49,779 bases of DNA from Bacteroidales bacterium. Lineage in GTDB: Bacteria; Bacteroidota; Bacteroidia; Bacteroidales; VadinHA17. The notes under the pieces were generated by a model that worked only from the letters and a program-made list of their open reading frames with translations, was not told the DNA's origin and made no database searches. The stretch spans positions 1-49,779 of the forward strand of contig JALONR010000036.1 of assembly GCA_025454815.1 (NCBI GenBank). The letters are read 5' to 3'. Each line of letters opens with the position of its first letter. The stretch's first letter is position 1. Shown piece by piece: positions 34,460-43,590 of this stretch. The translations under genes were made by a program, and so were the position numbers.

Positions 34460-35290
34460 ATGTCAAATATTAGCGCTGCCGATGTCGCCAAACTGAGAAG
34501 GCTGACCGGCGCCGGCATGATGGACTGCAAGAAGGCACTTGAAGAGGCTGCAGGCGATTTTGAAAAAGCTCAGGAACTGATACGGAAAAGAGGACAGGCA
34601 ATTGCCAACAAGCGTGCTGACCGCGAGGCTACTGAAGGCGTTGTACTGGCGAAAACCACCCCTGACGGTAAGACAGGAATGATTATCTCGCTTAACTGCG
34701 AGACCGATTTCGTTGCCAAGAACGCTGACTTCATTGCCCTCGGAAACAAGATCCTGGACACAGCTCTCAAATCAGCCCCGGCTGACCTTGAGGCACTGAA
34801 AAATACTGAAATAGAAGGTAAAAAGGTCTCTGACCTCGTCCTTGAAAAAAGTGGTATCACCGGTGAAAAATTCGAGCTTTCATATTTCAGCACCATGAGC
34901 GCTGAAGCAGTCCAGGCTTACATCCACCAGGGAAACAAGCTGGCCACACTGGTCGGCTTCAGCAAGGGAGGCATTGATGTGCAGGTATACAAGGACGTTG
35001 CCATGCAGGTCGCCGCCATGAACCCTGTTTCGGTTGACAAGGATGACGTGCCGGAAAAGATACTTGCACAGGAACTTGATATCGCAAGGGAGCAGGCACG
35101 CCGCGAAGGCAAACCCGAGGAGATGCTTGAGAAGATTGCCCAGGGCAAACTTAACAAGTTCTTCAAGGAGAGCACCCTCATGAACCAGGAGTTCATCAAG
35201 GACAGCAAGCTCAGCATCAGGCAGTATCTTGAAAGCCACGACAAGGGGCTCAGGGCAACCGGCTTCGTCCGCTATACCCTTAATATCTGA
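34460..35290 (+). CDS. tsf: Translation elongation factor Ts
   Basis: A 276-residue nucleotide-exchange factor for EF-Tu. The start is at 34460 (MSNISAADVAKLRRLTGAG); an in-frame extension further upstream is inside the rpsB coding region and has no EF-Ts homology. The UBA-like N-terminus (RRLTGAGMMDCKKALEEA), the LNCETDFVAKN core and MQVAAMNP are diagnostic. A strong intrinsic terminator follows at 35313-35346. Confidence 0.98.
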   Translation: MSNISAADVAKLRRLTGAGMMDCKKALEEAAGDFEKAQELIRKRGQAIANKRADREATEGVVLAKTTPDGKTGMIISLNCETDFVAKNADFIALGNKILDTALKSAPADLEALKNTEIEGKKVSDLVLEKSGITGEKFELSYFSTMSAEAVQAYIHQGNKLATLVGFSKGGIDVQVYKDVAMQVAAMNPVSVDKDDVPEKILAQELDIAREQARREGKPEEMLEKIAQGKLNKFFKESTLMNQEFIKDSKLSIRQYLESHDKGLRATGFVRYTLNI

Positions 35291-35312
35291 TAATTACAGA
35301 TAAATATATACG

Positions 35313-35346
35313 GAAACGGCGTCTGCAGAGGCGCCGTTTCTTTTTT
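35313..35346 (+). terminator. Rho-independent terminator after tsf
   Basis: GAAACGGCG (35313-35321) pairs perfectly with CGCCGTTTC (35332-35340), with a 10-nt loop and then TTTTTT. It closes the rpsB-tsf unit. Confidence 0.9.
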
Positions 35347-35431
35347 GCCCTCAGTGGGAAAAAGCCGGATTTGCTGCCCCGGATTATGACAAAAAATCAT
35401 TAAATTGTAACACCAAAAACATAACTGACCT

Positions 35432-35632
35432 ATGAAAAAGAACATCGGAAAAACTGACATGACTGTCAGGCTGGTCCTGGCAGCAGTGCTCGTAATTCTC
35501 TATTTCTTTGTAGGCAAGATCACAGGGCTGATTTTCATTATTGTGGCAATCATCCTGGCTCTTACCGCACTGACACGCACCTGCCCGCTCTGGTACATCT
35601 TCCGGACAGACACACTTGAGAAGAAGGAATAG
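35432..35632 (+). CDS. Small DUF2892 (YgaP transmembrane-like) membrane protein
   Basis: A 66-residue protein: MKKNIGKTDMTVRLVLA, then two hydrophobic segments (LVLAAVLVILYFFVG and LIFIIVAIILALTAL), ending in TRTCPLWYIFRTDTLEKKE. This is the DUF2892 pattern, where the Cys-Pro in TRxCPLY is conserved. Its role is not known. It is bracketed by terminators at 35313-35346 and 35660-35696, so it is a one-gene transcript. It is short but the pattern is specific, so I am confident it is real. Confidence 0.88.
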   Translation: MKKNIGKTDMTVRLVLAAVLVILYFFVGKITGLIFIIVAIILALTALTRTCPLWYIFRTDTLEKKE

Positions 35633-35659
35633 CAGGCTTCTGAGACAAAAAAACCTGGC

Positions 35660-35696
35660 AGCGGCCGCCTCAGGCAGGGGCGCCGCTATCTTTTTT
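35660..35696 (+). terminator. Rho-independent terminator after the DUF2892 gene
   Basis: AGCGGCCGCC (35660-35669) faces GGGCGCCGCT (35678-35687), 8-nt loop, followed by ATC and TTTTTT. The stem has one imperfect pair and is GC-rich. Confidence 0.85.
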
Positions 35697-35697
35697 G

Positions 35698-35729
35698 TTG
35701 CCCGCCAGGATTCAGGGCACATTTTTTGC
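35698..35729 (+). promoter_or_regulatory. Probable pyrH promoter
   Basis: TTG (35698-35700), 20-nt spacer, ATTTTTTGC (35721-35729). The TTTGC half and the spacing fit the Bacteroidetes consensus while the TA is reversed. It lies 35 nt before the pyrH ATG. Confidence 0.6.
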
Positions 35730-35763
35730 TAATTTCGTTACCGTCATAAAAAGAAGATTTGTA

Positions 35764-36471
35764 ATGAAGTACAGTAGAATTCTGCTCAAACTTAGCGGAG
35801 AGTCGGCCGGCGGGCCTGACGGAACCGGTCTCAATGCAACGGTACTTGAAAGCTATGCCCGGCAGATAAAGCAGGTGATTGATTCAGGGTGCCAGGTGGC
35901 AATAGTTATAGGTGGCGGCAATATCTTCCGCGGTCTTGGCAGCACAGGTGACGGTTATGACAGGGTCAAGGGTGATCAGATGGGGATGCTCGCCACAGTG
36001 ATCAACAGCCTGGCCCTCGAAAGCTTCCTGATCAGGGCCGGTTGCAATGCAAAGGTTTTTACCTCCATCCGCATGGAACCCGTGGGTGAACTCTACAGCA
36101 GGGACAAAGCTTCCGCTGCCCTTGAATGCGGGTGCGTGGCCATCCTTGCAGGAGGGACAGGAAATCCATTCTTCACCACTGATACAGCAGCAGCACTCCG
36201 TGCAGTGGAACTTAAATGCGACGTCCTGCTTAAGGGTACAAGGGTCGACGGCGTATACACCGCTGACCCGGAGAAGGACCCCGGGGCTGTAAGGTATGAA
36301 ACACTCACCTTCAGCAAAGCAATTGAGAAAAAACTCAGGGTGATGGATCAGACCGCCTTTGCAATGTGCAGCGAAAACGGAATGCCGCTTATCGTCTTCG
36401 ACATGAACAGGGAAGGAAACCTGAAAGCGGTTACCGATGGCAACAAGTGCGGAACTCTTATAACTCTCTGA
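35764..36471 (+). CDS. pyrH: Uridylate kinase (UMP kinase)
   Basis: A 235-residue enzyme, UMP + ATP to UDP, for pyrimidine nucleotide supply. The start is at 35764 (MKYSRILLKLSGE); the upstream in-frame Met falls in the promoter/terminator region. Motifs of the amino-acid-kinase fold: LKLSGES, VIGGGNIFRG, DQMGMLATVIN, VAILAGGTGNPFFTTDTAAALRA, and TRVDGVYTADP. The gene order tsf-pyrH-frr is conserved in many bacteria. frr starts 44 nt downstream. Confidence 0.98.
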   Translation: MKYSRILLKLSGESAGGPDGTGLNATVLESYARQIKQVIDSGCQVAIVIGGGNIFRGLGSTGDGYDRVKGDQMGMLATVINSLALESFLIRAGCNAKVFTSIRMEPVGELYSRDKASAALECGCVAILAGGTGNPFFTTDTAAALRAVELKCDVLLKGTRVDGVYTADPEKDPGAVRYETLTFSKAIEKKLRVMDQTAFAMCSENGMPLIVFDMNREGNLKAVTDGNKCGTLITL

Positions 36472-36482
36472 AAAGAATTATT

Positions 36483-36491
36483 TACATTTGC
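36483..36491 (+). promoter_or_regulatory. -7 box upstream of frr
   Basis: TACATTTGC is a perfect TAnnTTTGC 24 nt before the frr ATG, just after pyrH. No proper TTG lies 19-21 nt upstream, so it may be a secondary promoter. Confidence 0.5.
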
Positions 36492-36515
36492 TACCACCCG
36501 AACAATGACAACAAT

Positions 36516-37079
36516 ATGACTGAAGAACTGGAACTGATCAGAGATGAAGCCGAAGAGAAAATGGAGAAAGCCATCAAGCACCTCGAGTACGAGCTTTCAC
36601 ATCTCAGGGCCGGAAGGGCCAATCCGTTGCTGCTTGACGGTATTACCGTTGACTATTACGGTGCCATGACACCCCTGGCGCAGGTATCAAACATCAATAC
36701 ACCTGACGCAAAGAGTATCCTGATACAGCCATGGGAAAAAAATATGCTCGGCGTAATAGAAAAGGCAATCCTTGCCGCCAACATCGGCATGACACCTATC
36801 AACAACGGCGACGTCATACGGATCAACGTCCCGCCCCTGACCGAAGAGAGGCGACATCAGCTGGTTAAACAGGTAAAACAGGAAGCCGAAACTGCCAAGA
36901 TCAGTATCCGGACAGGCCGGAAGTGGTTCCTTGACGAACTCAAGACCCTCCTGAAGGAAGGATTGCCGGAAGATGAGGAAAAAACCGGCGAAAAAATCAT
37001 CCAGGAGATGACTGACAAACACATCGCCAGGGTAGACAAAATCATGGAATTCAAGGAAAAAGAGATAATGACGGTATAA
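36516..37079 (+). CDS. frr: Ribosome recycling factor
   Basis: A 187-residue factor that splits post-termination ribosomes with EF-G. The start at 36516 (MTEELELIRDEAEEKM) is in the normal place; the long in-frame extension upstream lies within pyrH. Motifs LSHLRAGRANP, VDYYG, INTPDAKSILIQPWEK and VKQEAETAKISIR are typical, as is the usual length of about 185. Two terminators follow. Confidence 0.98.
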   Translation: MTEELELIRDEAEEKMEKAIKHLEYELSHLRAGRANPLLLDGITVDYYGAMTPLAQVSNINTPDAKSILIQPWEKNMLGVIEKAILAANIGMTPINNGDVIRINVPPLTEERRHQLVKQVKQEAETAKISIRTGRKWFLDELKTLLKEGLPEDEEKTGEKIIQEMTDKHIARVDKIMEFKEKEIMTV

Positions 37080-37080
37080 A

Positions 37081-37106
37081 AAAAGGGGGGCGAAACCCCT
37101 TTTTTG
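37081..37106. terminator. Bidirectional terminator between frr and the acylase gene
   Basis: AAAAGGGG ... CCCCTTTTTT with a short loop. Because A- and T-tracts flank the stem, it can end transcription from both sides. It serves frr on the plus strand and could serve the convergent acylase gene, whose stop is at 37177. Confidence 0.85.
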
Positions 37107-37113
37107 TTGCCGT

Positions 37114-37137
37114 GGGGTGGAGCTGCACCCCATTTTT
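37114..37137 (+). terminator. Second hairpin terminator after frr
   Basis: GGGGTG (37114-37119) pairs with CACCCC (37126-37131), loop GAGCTG, followed by ATTTTT. It stands in tandem with the terminator at 37081-37106. Confidence 0.7.
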
Positions 37138-37176
37138 ACTAATGCCGGGAAAAATTCCGCTTTTGCTGCCGGCAGA

Positions 37177-39567
37177 CTATTTGCCGGGCCTGAAAATCAT
37201 CTCGTGTTTTTTTGCTGCCTCTACAGCCGCTTCAGAGAACGGCTCACTGTAGAATCCGTTATTTACATAGGTATCTGTCTGCGAGAGGTAGAACGGGCTG
37301 CCCGGTATACCCGAGGTGCCTGTAGGTATTACGGTAAGTGACTGATCCCAGTCGGCTGTATTGAATATATGCCTTTCAGAAGCCCCGTGGTTCGTTCTGA
37401 AATTGTCCCTGAATGAGTAAGGTTCAACCGTATGATAGCTTCCTCCCACTCCGTAGGTCTTCGAATTGAGACGCAGCAGCCTGTCAAGGATCTTTACCGC
37501 ACCCAGCGGATGTTCAAGAGTAAGGGTATGGATGTTGCCCCATTGCCATCCGGGCCCGTACACTCCGTATCTGACCTCAAGGGTATCAACGGCAGACCTG
37601 ATGCTCTGGGCAATGATCATCTCCATACTCTCCGTTTCAGGAGTATTGATATTATCAACCCACCCGTCAGGTCCCTCTCTTACCATGCTGTAGATATAGA
37701 AATCATGCTGTCTCCCGAGTGCAGAGCCGTAAAGGTCATCAAGCTCATCGCTGAGCAGGTGACGTGCCATCTCAATTCGTATGAACTCAAACAGTGACGG
37801 GGCAATAAGCGATGCATCCATGGCATAATCCCACCCCCTGAGCTCCTCAATGGCAGCTTTTTCGGCTTCATCAGGGTCAGCAATTGCCTCTGCCCCTTTA
37901 AGTATGACCGGGGTAAGCATGGCAGCATAGGCAGAGTGATTGTCGGTAATCATCCGCTTGAAATCCTCAATTCCCAGCACCTCTTTTTCTGCAGCCATCT
38001 CCCTGATTCGCATGATACGATAGGGCATCGAAAAATCACCGCTGATATAAAAGGGATATGTTTCATCCACGGTTCTCTGGTTTGCCGAGGAGACAAATCC
38101 CTCCTCCGGGTTGAATGATGAGGGAAGGAGCTCAAACGGAACATATCCTTTCCATTCGTATTCATCAGTGTCACCTCTTCTGGGCAATAGCCCGGTTCCC
38201 TTCCTTACCGGCACTCCCCCGCCTGTATTGATGCCGACGTTGCCTTCAACATCGGCATATGCGAAGTTCTGGCTAATGGCCCTGAAGTTGCTGAGCGCTG
38301 CCCTGAATTCTTCCCAGTTGCCGGCCCTGTTGAGAAGGTAGACCGCCTTAATCTCATCACTGTAGTCATAACCTGCCCAGCGCATTGTCAGCACCACCTC
38401 ATCAATGCCCTGCATGCCTGATATTACAGGCCCGTGATGGGTGTGCCTGATAACCCGGGTCTGAGAAGAGTCAGCCCCCATCCTGAGTGTGTGCTCAACC
38501 ACTTTCATTGGCAGCCATTCACCCTTATAGAGGTAATTATTACCTGCTGAATCAACCGTCTCCGCAAAGAGGTCAATGTCATCCACGCCCAGGTTTGTCA
38601 TCCCCCATGCAATCCTGTCATTATGCCCGGCCACCACAAACGGTTCGCCCGGAAAAATCACCCCGGTGACATTAAGCTTTCCGGGTATGACCTGGTGTAC
38701 CTGCATCCAGAATCCGGGCACATTCAATCCGAGGTGCATATCATTTGCAAGAATGGGTTTGCCGGTCTCGCTCCTGCTTCCTGAAACAGCCCAGTTATTG
38801 CTGCCTGAAAGTGTAACAATACCCAGTTTCTCAAGCTCCTTCATGGAACCGATGGCAGCCATTGCACTGTCAAGAAGTCTTTCATCGAGCCTGAATTCCG
38901 GGAAAACCACCTCATCAACCATGCTCCAGTCAGCGATCAGCTCCGCAGCTTTTTCCGGGCCAAGCTTTCTGCCGAGCTTGTAGTTGCTTATCTCATTGGA
39001 GAGATTTGATGAGGCAAGATCCCAGCCTATAAACCCTATAATATTGGTAATATCAACCATCGTCCACGGTTCCGGCTCATAGCCCAGGATCCTGAATTCC
39101 GGGGGGAGTTTTTTACCACTCTCCCTGATCCATTCATTGACCCCGTCAGCATAAGCCTGAAGGGTGGCCAGTATGGCGGGGTCCTCCCTGTCGAGAACCA
39201 TCTGCGACTTTTCCGGCATACCCAGTGCACGCAGGAAATGGTCAGTATCAAACATATCCCTCTTAAACAGCTCCGACAACCGGCCCTGGGTGGCATGTCT
39301 GACCATATCCATCTGCCATAGTCTCTCCTGGGCAGTGATATAGCCGGTTATGAAATACAGGTCATGCTCATTGGATGCATAAATGTGAGGTACGCCGCGC
39401 TCATCGCGGATAACCTTTACATCGGCCGTAAGGCCTGCAATGCCCTTCTCGCCGTTAAGTTCGGGAAGGCCCGATTTTCTGAGGGCGGGAACAATTATTA
39501 CCCCGGCCAGCAGCACTAGTGCAACGATTATGACAATCGTTGAGAGGGAGATTTTCAGGATCTTCAT
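37177..39567 (-). CDS. Penicillin-acylase-family Ntn hydrolase
   Basis: A 796-residue protein with an N-terminal hydrophobic segment (about 8-28). It is a precursor of the penicillin G acylase type: alpha part 35-255, then the autoprocessing site SGSNNWAVSG, in which Ser256 becomes the N-terminal nucleophile of the beta chain. Asn257-Asn258 and the ANDMHLGLNVPG block that follows are typical. Later family markers include YPFYISGDFSMPYR and the C-terminal VNNGFYSEPFSE. Members hydrolyse amide bonds of beta-lactams, N-acyl-homoserine lactones or other acylated amines; which one cannot be told here. A promoterless-looking 83-nt gap separates it from the radical SAM gene upstream. Confidence 0.93.
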   Translation of the reverse strand: MKILKISLSTIVIIVALVLLAGVIIVPALRKSGLPELNGEKGIAGLTADVKVIRDERGVPHIYASNEHDLYFITGYITAQERLWQMDMVRHATQGRLSELFKRDMFDTDHFLRALGMPEKSQMVLDREDPAILATLQAYADGVNEWIRESGKKLPPEFRILGYEPEPWTMVDITNIIGFIGWDLASSNLSNEISNYKLGRKLGPEKAAELIADWSMVDEVVFPEFRLDERLLDSAMAAIGSMKELEKLGIVTLSGSNNWAVSGSRSETGKPILANDMHLGLNVPGFWMQVHQVIPGKLNVTGVIFPGEPFVVAGHNDRIAWGMTNLGVDDIDLFAETVDSAGNNYLYKGEWLPMKVVEHTLRMGADSSQTRVIRHTHHGPVISGMQGIDEVVLTMRWAGYDYSDEIKAVYLLNRAGNWEEFRAALSNFRAISQNFAYADVEGNVGINTGGGVPVRKGTGLLPRRGDTDEYEWKGYVPFELLPSSFNPEEGFVSSANQRTVDETYPFYISGDFSMPYRIMRIREMAAEKEVLGIEDFKRMITDNHSAYAAMLTPVILKGAEAIADPDEAEKAAIEELRGWDYAMDASLIAPSLFEFIRIEMARHLLSDELDDLYGSALGRQHDFYIYSMVREGPDGWVDNINTPETESMEMIIAQSIRSAVDTLEVRYGVYGPGWQWGNIHTLTLEHPLGAVKILDRLLRLNSKTYGVGGSYHTVEPYSFRDNFRTNHGASERHIFNTADWDQSLTVIPTGTSGIPGSPFYLSQTDTYVNNGFYSEPFSEAAVEAAKKHEMIFRPGK

Positions 39568-39650
39568 TTGATTTCCGGTTTGGTTTGCCTAAAATTAGTA
39601 AATGATGAACACCTGACAATAACCCGGCTGCCCTGCAGGTGAAAAAATCC

Positions 39651-40655
39651 TCAGCTCCTTCCAAACAGCTGTCTTCCCTGGGAACAGCAGCTGCAGATAT
39701 CAACAGGGTTACGGTCCTTCATCACCATCCTCCTGAAGGAGCGGTACCTCTCTCCTCTCCATATCTCACGGAAGGATTGTTCCTCAAGGTTGCCCATAAC
39801 ATGCCGGCCATTCTTGTCATAGCAGCAGGGAACCACATCTCCGTCTGTGGTAATTACGGCTGAAGTCCACATTCTCATGCATCCCCTTGCCGGTGATCTT
39901 AAATGGTGCCAGGCGCCGTCATCGCCCATGTAATAGCGGGACATGCCCTTGCCAGATGGAGCCCACTCACCTGCCCTGGTATGATCAAGTACCTGCATGG
40001 TCTTAACCCTGAACCCGGCACCGACCGAGCGGGCGAAAGTGGCTGCTGCATTTGTCTCATGCTCATTGCCCCGATGTACCAGGAACTGCAGCACAATCTT
40101 CAGTTCAGACCCCGTGTCCCTGATAACCTCAGCCAGCCGCCTGATGCCTTCACTGACAAGGGTATGGTCTCCTCCCCTCCTGTATATGCCGTATGCTTCC
40201 GGGGTGACACCGTCATATGAAATGATTATCTTTTTCAGAGGTGACCCGGCCAGCCGTATACAGCTCTCCCTGTCAAACCAGTGGCCATTGGTGGAGACCA
40301 CGGGGTTCATTCCTTCAAACAGACCAGCAATCCTGAAAAAATCAGGGTGCATCATAGGTTCACCCTGGAAGCTAAGCCATGCTGACAGAACATGTCCCCT
40401 CAGCTGCGAGGCAATATTCTCAGCGAGGTCAAAGCTCATAAATGGGTTGCGTCTCCTGGTGAGACCGGTGCCGGTGAGGCACTCAGGGCATGCAAGGTTG
40501 CAGATGCTGCTTAGTTCGATGCTGATGGCCGGCGGCAGCGGCGGGCATACTGAAATACCGGCATATCTGTTAACGGCATATGCGAAAACAGAGTAACTTG
40601 CATTAAGGTATGAGAGTGCCATAACAGGGACAAATGAACAATTTTTTCCGGTCAA
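39651..40655 (-). CDS. Radical SAM protein with SPASM-type C-terminal cluster site
   Basis: A 334-residue protein. The radical SAM cluster is CNLACPEC (Cys52, Cys56, Cys59). The C-terminal region has GCMRMW, VVPCCYDKNG, MGNLEEQSFREIW and a DICSCCSQ end, the SPASM pattern that binds an extra Fe-S cluster. Such proteins modify peptides or act in cofactor synthesis. No precursor peptide was found next to it, and the neighbour is an Ntn hydrolase on the same strand. A start 33 nt inside (MALSYLN) is also possible. Confidence 0.92.
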   Translation of the reverse strand: MTGKNCSFVPVMALSYLNASYSVFAYAVNRYAGISVCPPLPPAISIELSSICNLACPECLTGTGLTRRRNPFMSFDLAENIASQLRGHVLSAWLSFQGEPMMHPDFFRIAGLFEGMNPVVSTNGHWFDRESCIRLAGSPLKKIIISYDGVTPEAYGIYRRGGDHTLVSEGIRRLAEVIRDTGSELKIVLQFLVHRGNEHETNAAATFARSVGAGFRVKTMQVLDHTRAGEWAPSGKGMSRYYMGDDGAWHHLRSPARGCMRMWTSAVITTDGDVVPCCYDKNGRHVMGNLEEQSFREIWRGERYRSFRRMVMKDRNPVDICSCCSQGRQLFGRS

Positions 40656-40734
40656 TGTATAGGGAAGAGGGGGTGGTTCCGGTCATTATTATGTAACAAT
40701 GATCCGGATTACGAACAAAAAAGATAAAAAGACC

Positions 40735-42036
40735 ATGAAAACAAAAATCCTTTTTACAGCAATTGCCTCGGCACTGCTCCTCATACTTCCCGCAGGTGAC
40801 ATGGCAGCTTCAGCCTCACCGGCAAAATCCAGGAAGGAAAAGCAGCAGCAGGTTACAACCATAAGGGGAAGAGTGGTTGACGCCGAGACAAACCAGCCTC
40901 TCGTGTTTGCCAGCATAGCCGTTCAGGGAAGTAACGTCTCCACGGTGACCAACCTTGACGGTGAGTTCACCCTGAAGCTTACCGGCAGTGAAACGGGAAA
41001 CCTTGAATTCTCATACATTGGTTACAAGAACAGGGTGATGGCGCTTGACGAGATGAAAACAAACGGCCAGCGGAATGTGATAGAGCTTGAAACAGCAATG
41101 ATACCTATTAAGGAGATCATCGTGAAGCCACTTATACCCGAAGAAATAATGGAATTGGTGATCAGCCGCTTCGACGAGAATTACCCGGCTTTGGCCAATG
41201 ACATGACCGGTTTCTACCGCGAGACCATCCGCAAGAACCGCAACTATATTTCAATAGGTGAAGCTGTTGTGGAAGTCTTCAAGGCTCCCTATCAGAATGA
41301 CCTGAGGTATGACGCCGTAAGGATCTACAAAGGGAGGAAAAGCAATGACGTGGAGAAGATGGACACCGTTCTCTTCAAGCTTCAGGGCGGCCCCACCACC
41401 ACACTTTACCTTGATGTGGTAAAGAATCCTGAAACATTCCTTACCAGGGAAGCGCTGAACCAGTATGACCTGGAGCTCTCAAACATCGCGATGATTGATG
41501 ACCGCACCAATTATGTCATCAACTTCTACCAGAAGCCCTCTATTACCACACCCCTTTACCAGGGACGACTCTTCGTTGATATCGAAACCTATGCAGTTGC
41601 ACAGGCAGAATTTGCATTCAACCTTGAGAACAAGGAGCTTGCAGCTTCAATGTTCATCAGGAAGAAGCCCATGGGGATGCAGGTAACACCCGAACTCACA
41701 TCATACCTTGTCCGCTTCCGTGAACAGGGCGGCAAATGGTATTTCTCGCACTCAAGGGCAGAGGTTAAGTTCAAGGTTGACTGGAAGAAGAAACTCTTCA
41801 ACACCAATTATACCACCATGTCTGAGCTGGCAATAACTGACCGTACCGAAGAGGATGTGGTTAAGTTCTCAAACAGGGAGAGAATCAAGCCTTCGGACTT
41901 CTTCACGGAAGAGGTTGCGGCATTTGCTGACCCTGACTTCTGGGGAGACTACAACACAATTGAGCCTGACCAGAGTATCGAGGCAGCCATACGCAAACTC
42001 AGCAGGAAGGTTAAATTCAGCGACAGGACAGAATAA
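40735..42036 (+). CDS. Secreted protein with carboxypeptidase-regulatory-like domain (paralogue 1, before sigma factor)
   Basis: A 433-residue protein. The start is set at 40735 (MKTKILFTA), which leads straight into the signal peptide; an in-frame ATG 36 nt upstream adds a basic stub. The reg-like beta-sandwich starts at TTIRGRVVDAETNQP and includes VTNLDGEF and FSYIGYKN (about 30-105). The remainder, beginning near IIVKPLIPEEI and with MTGFYRETIRKN and VINFYQKPS, forms a domain shared with the protein at 43591-45135 and resembling DUF5686-type outer-membrane-associated proteins. It ends 19 nt before the ECF sigma gene, so it is likely the first gene of the sigma operon. No beta-barrel of TonB receptor size is present. 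Confidence 0.82.
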   Translation: MKTKILFTAIASALLLILPAGDMAASASPAKSRKEKQQQVTTIRGRVVDAETNQPLVFASIAVQGSNVSTVTNLDGEFTLKLTGSETGNLEFSYIGYKNRVMALDEMKTNGQRNVIELETAMIPIKEIIVKPLIPEEIMELVISRFDENYPALANDMTGFYRETIRKNRNYISIGEAVVEVFKAPYQNDLRYDAVRIYKGRKSNDVEKMDTVLFKLQGGPTTTLYLDVVKNPETFLTREALNQYDLELSNIAMIDDRTNYVINFYQKPSITTPLYQGRLFVDIETYAVAQAEFAFNLENKELAASMFIRKKPMGMQVTPELTSYLVRFREQGGKWYFSHSRAEVKFKVDWKKKLFNTNYTTMSELAITDRTEEDVVKFSNRERIKPSDFFTEEVAAFADPDFWGDYNTIEPDQSIEAAIRKLSRKVKFSDRTE

Positions 42037-42055
42037 AAAGGGGAAATGCTGACCC

Positions 42056-42592
42056 ATGCACAGCGACAGTGAAGTCATAGGGAGGATCAGGCAGGGAGAC
42101 AAACAGGAGTTTGAAAAGCTGTTCCGGTCCTCCTATGTTTCGCTGGTGAGATATGCAAAAACCCTTATCAGGGACCACGACGCCTCGGAGGAAATAGTGC
42201 AGGATCTCTTCTTCAGGTTGTGGCAGGACAGGCAGAATCTCAGGATAGAAAGCTCTTTGAACGGTTATCTCTTCAGGTCGGTGCACAACAGGGCACTGCA
42301 TTACATCGAGCACCAGAAGGTGGTCAGCCGGCATGCCGGGGAGATGATTGCCGGTGCAGAACTGACCTCGGAACCGGTAACGGAAGCTATCTACTACCAT
42401 GAACTCCAGACCAGGGTCGCAAGGGTGCTTGAAAGACTGCCCGAGAGATGCAGGATGATCTTCCGGATGAACCGGTTCGAAGGACTGAAGTATAACGAAA
42501 TAGCTGATAAACTGGCAGTATCCCTCAAAACAGTGGAGGCAGACATGGGAAAGGCACTGAAAGAGTTCAGAAAAGCACTTGCAGAGAGATGA
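42056..42592 (+). CDS. ECF RNA polymerase sigma factor (FecI-like, Bacteroidetes type)
   Basis: A 178-residue factor. Region 2 (LFRSSYVSLVRYAKTLIRD, then EEIVQDLFFRLWQDRQ) binds the -10 element and core polymerase; region 4 (LPERCRMIFRMNRFEGLKYNEIADKL) is the -35 helix-turn-helix. It overlaps the FecR-type gene by 4 nt (ATGA at 42589-42592). It should direct RNA polymerase to a small set of envelope genes when released by the anti-sigma factor; likely targets are the flanking genes. Confidence 0.95.
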   Translation: MHSDSEVIGRIRQGDKQEFEKLFRSSYVSLVRYAKTLIRDHDASEEIVQDLFFRLWQDRQNLRIESSLNGYLFRSVHNRALHYIEHQKVVSRHAGEMIAGAELTSEPVTEAIYYHELQTRVARVLERLPERCRMIFRMNRFEGLKYNEIADKLAVSLKTVEADMGKALKEFRKALAER

Positions 42593-43572
42593 AAAAGAAT
42601 ATTGATATAAATGAATGGAATGACCGGGAATGGGCCGGTGCCGCAGCCTGGCTTTCCGGTGAGGAAAGCGGCAGCAGTGAAAATGCCCGTATCCTTGAAG
42701 GTGAAGAAGAAGATATAATGAAAAAGTGGAATGATCTGAAAAATTCCGAAACGGAAACTATTGATGTAGACAGGGCATGGGCGAAGCTCAACGGCAGGAT
42801 AGAGGCAGCCGAATCTCCTGCAATACCCCTGCAGGTACGCAGGACGCCCTTCCTCTCAACCTTTGCAAGAATAGCAGCAATGGTAATAATCATTGCCGGT
42901 GCGGGATGGCTCTTCTTTGAGGTGGCAGCGCCTCAGAAAATAACGATTGCCTCCGGTGCCGATGAAAAGAATATCGAAATACTGCTCGCTGACGGCAGCA
43001 CTGTATACCTTAACCGTAACAGCAGCTTTACATACCCGGAAAACTTCAGAAGCGGAGCCCGCAGGGTCCAGCTCAGGGGTGAGGCTTTCTTTGATATAGC
43101 ACGCGATGCGGAACACCCGTTCATTATCGATGCCGGCAAGGCAAACATACGGGTGCTGGGCACATCATTCAACGTGATAACGGAAAACGCCAGCAGTGAG
43201 GTGGAGGTCTACGTATCTTCCGGCAAAGTAATGGTTACAAGCGAGGACGGATCACGCAGCCTGACCCTCGAACCCGAGGAGGTGGGCATATTATCCGGAA
43301 CAACGGCCACACAGAAACGCAATACTAATGTCAATTACATGGCATGGCATACTGATATGCTCGTCTATGACGGTGAACGGCTCGGAACTGTATTCGAAGA
43401 CCTGAAACGTGCCTATAATATAGAGATAAGGGTTGCTGACCCTGAAATAAATGACTTCAGGCTTACATCTCCTTTCGAACAGCAGCCCCATGATACCATT
43501 GTTAAACTGATTTGCACTACCTTTAACCTCCGTTCTGTCAGGGAGGGAGATACCTACATCCTCTTCCGCTGA
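42589..43572 (+). CDS. FecR-type anti-sigma factor with DUF4974-like C-terminal domain
   Basis: A 327-residue protein spanning the inner membrane once (about 93-112, IAAMVIIIAGAGWLFF). The cytoplasmic N-part (1-90) would bind the sigma factor. The periplasmic FecR domain (about 118-215) contains LADGSTVYLNRNSSFTYP, VQLRGEAFFDIA and VLGTSFNV. The C-terminal part (about 258-327; VFEDLKRAYNI, TIVKLICTTFNL) is the DUF4974 domain, related to STN modules. It starts inside the sigma gene and is followed after 18 nt by an STN-containing secreted protein, its probable signal partner. Confidence 0.95.
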   Translation: MKKNIDINEWNDREWAGAAAWLSGEESGSSENARILEGEEEDIMKKWNDLKNSETETIDVDRAWAKLNGRIEAAESPAIPLQVRRTPFLSTFARIAAMVIIIAGAGWLFFEVAAPQKITIASGADEKNIEILLADGSTVYLNRNSSFTYPENFRSGARRVQLRGEAFFDIARDAEHPFIIDAGKANIRVLGTSFNVITENASSEVEVYVSSGKVMVTSEDGSRSLTLEPEEVGILSGTTATQKRNTNVNYMAWHTDMLVYDGERLGTVFEDLKRAYNIEIRVADPEINDFRLTSPFEQQPHDTIVKLICTTFNLRSVREGDTYILFR

Positions 43573-43590
43573 CAGGCATAAAAGGAACTG

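Noticed and set aside
36366..36515. N-terminal extension of frr
   Set aside because: The extension lies within pyrH and the intergenic -7 box; RRF family proteins start at the Met at 36516.
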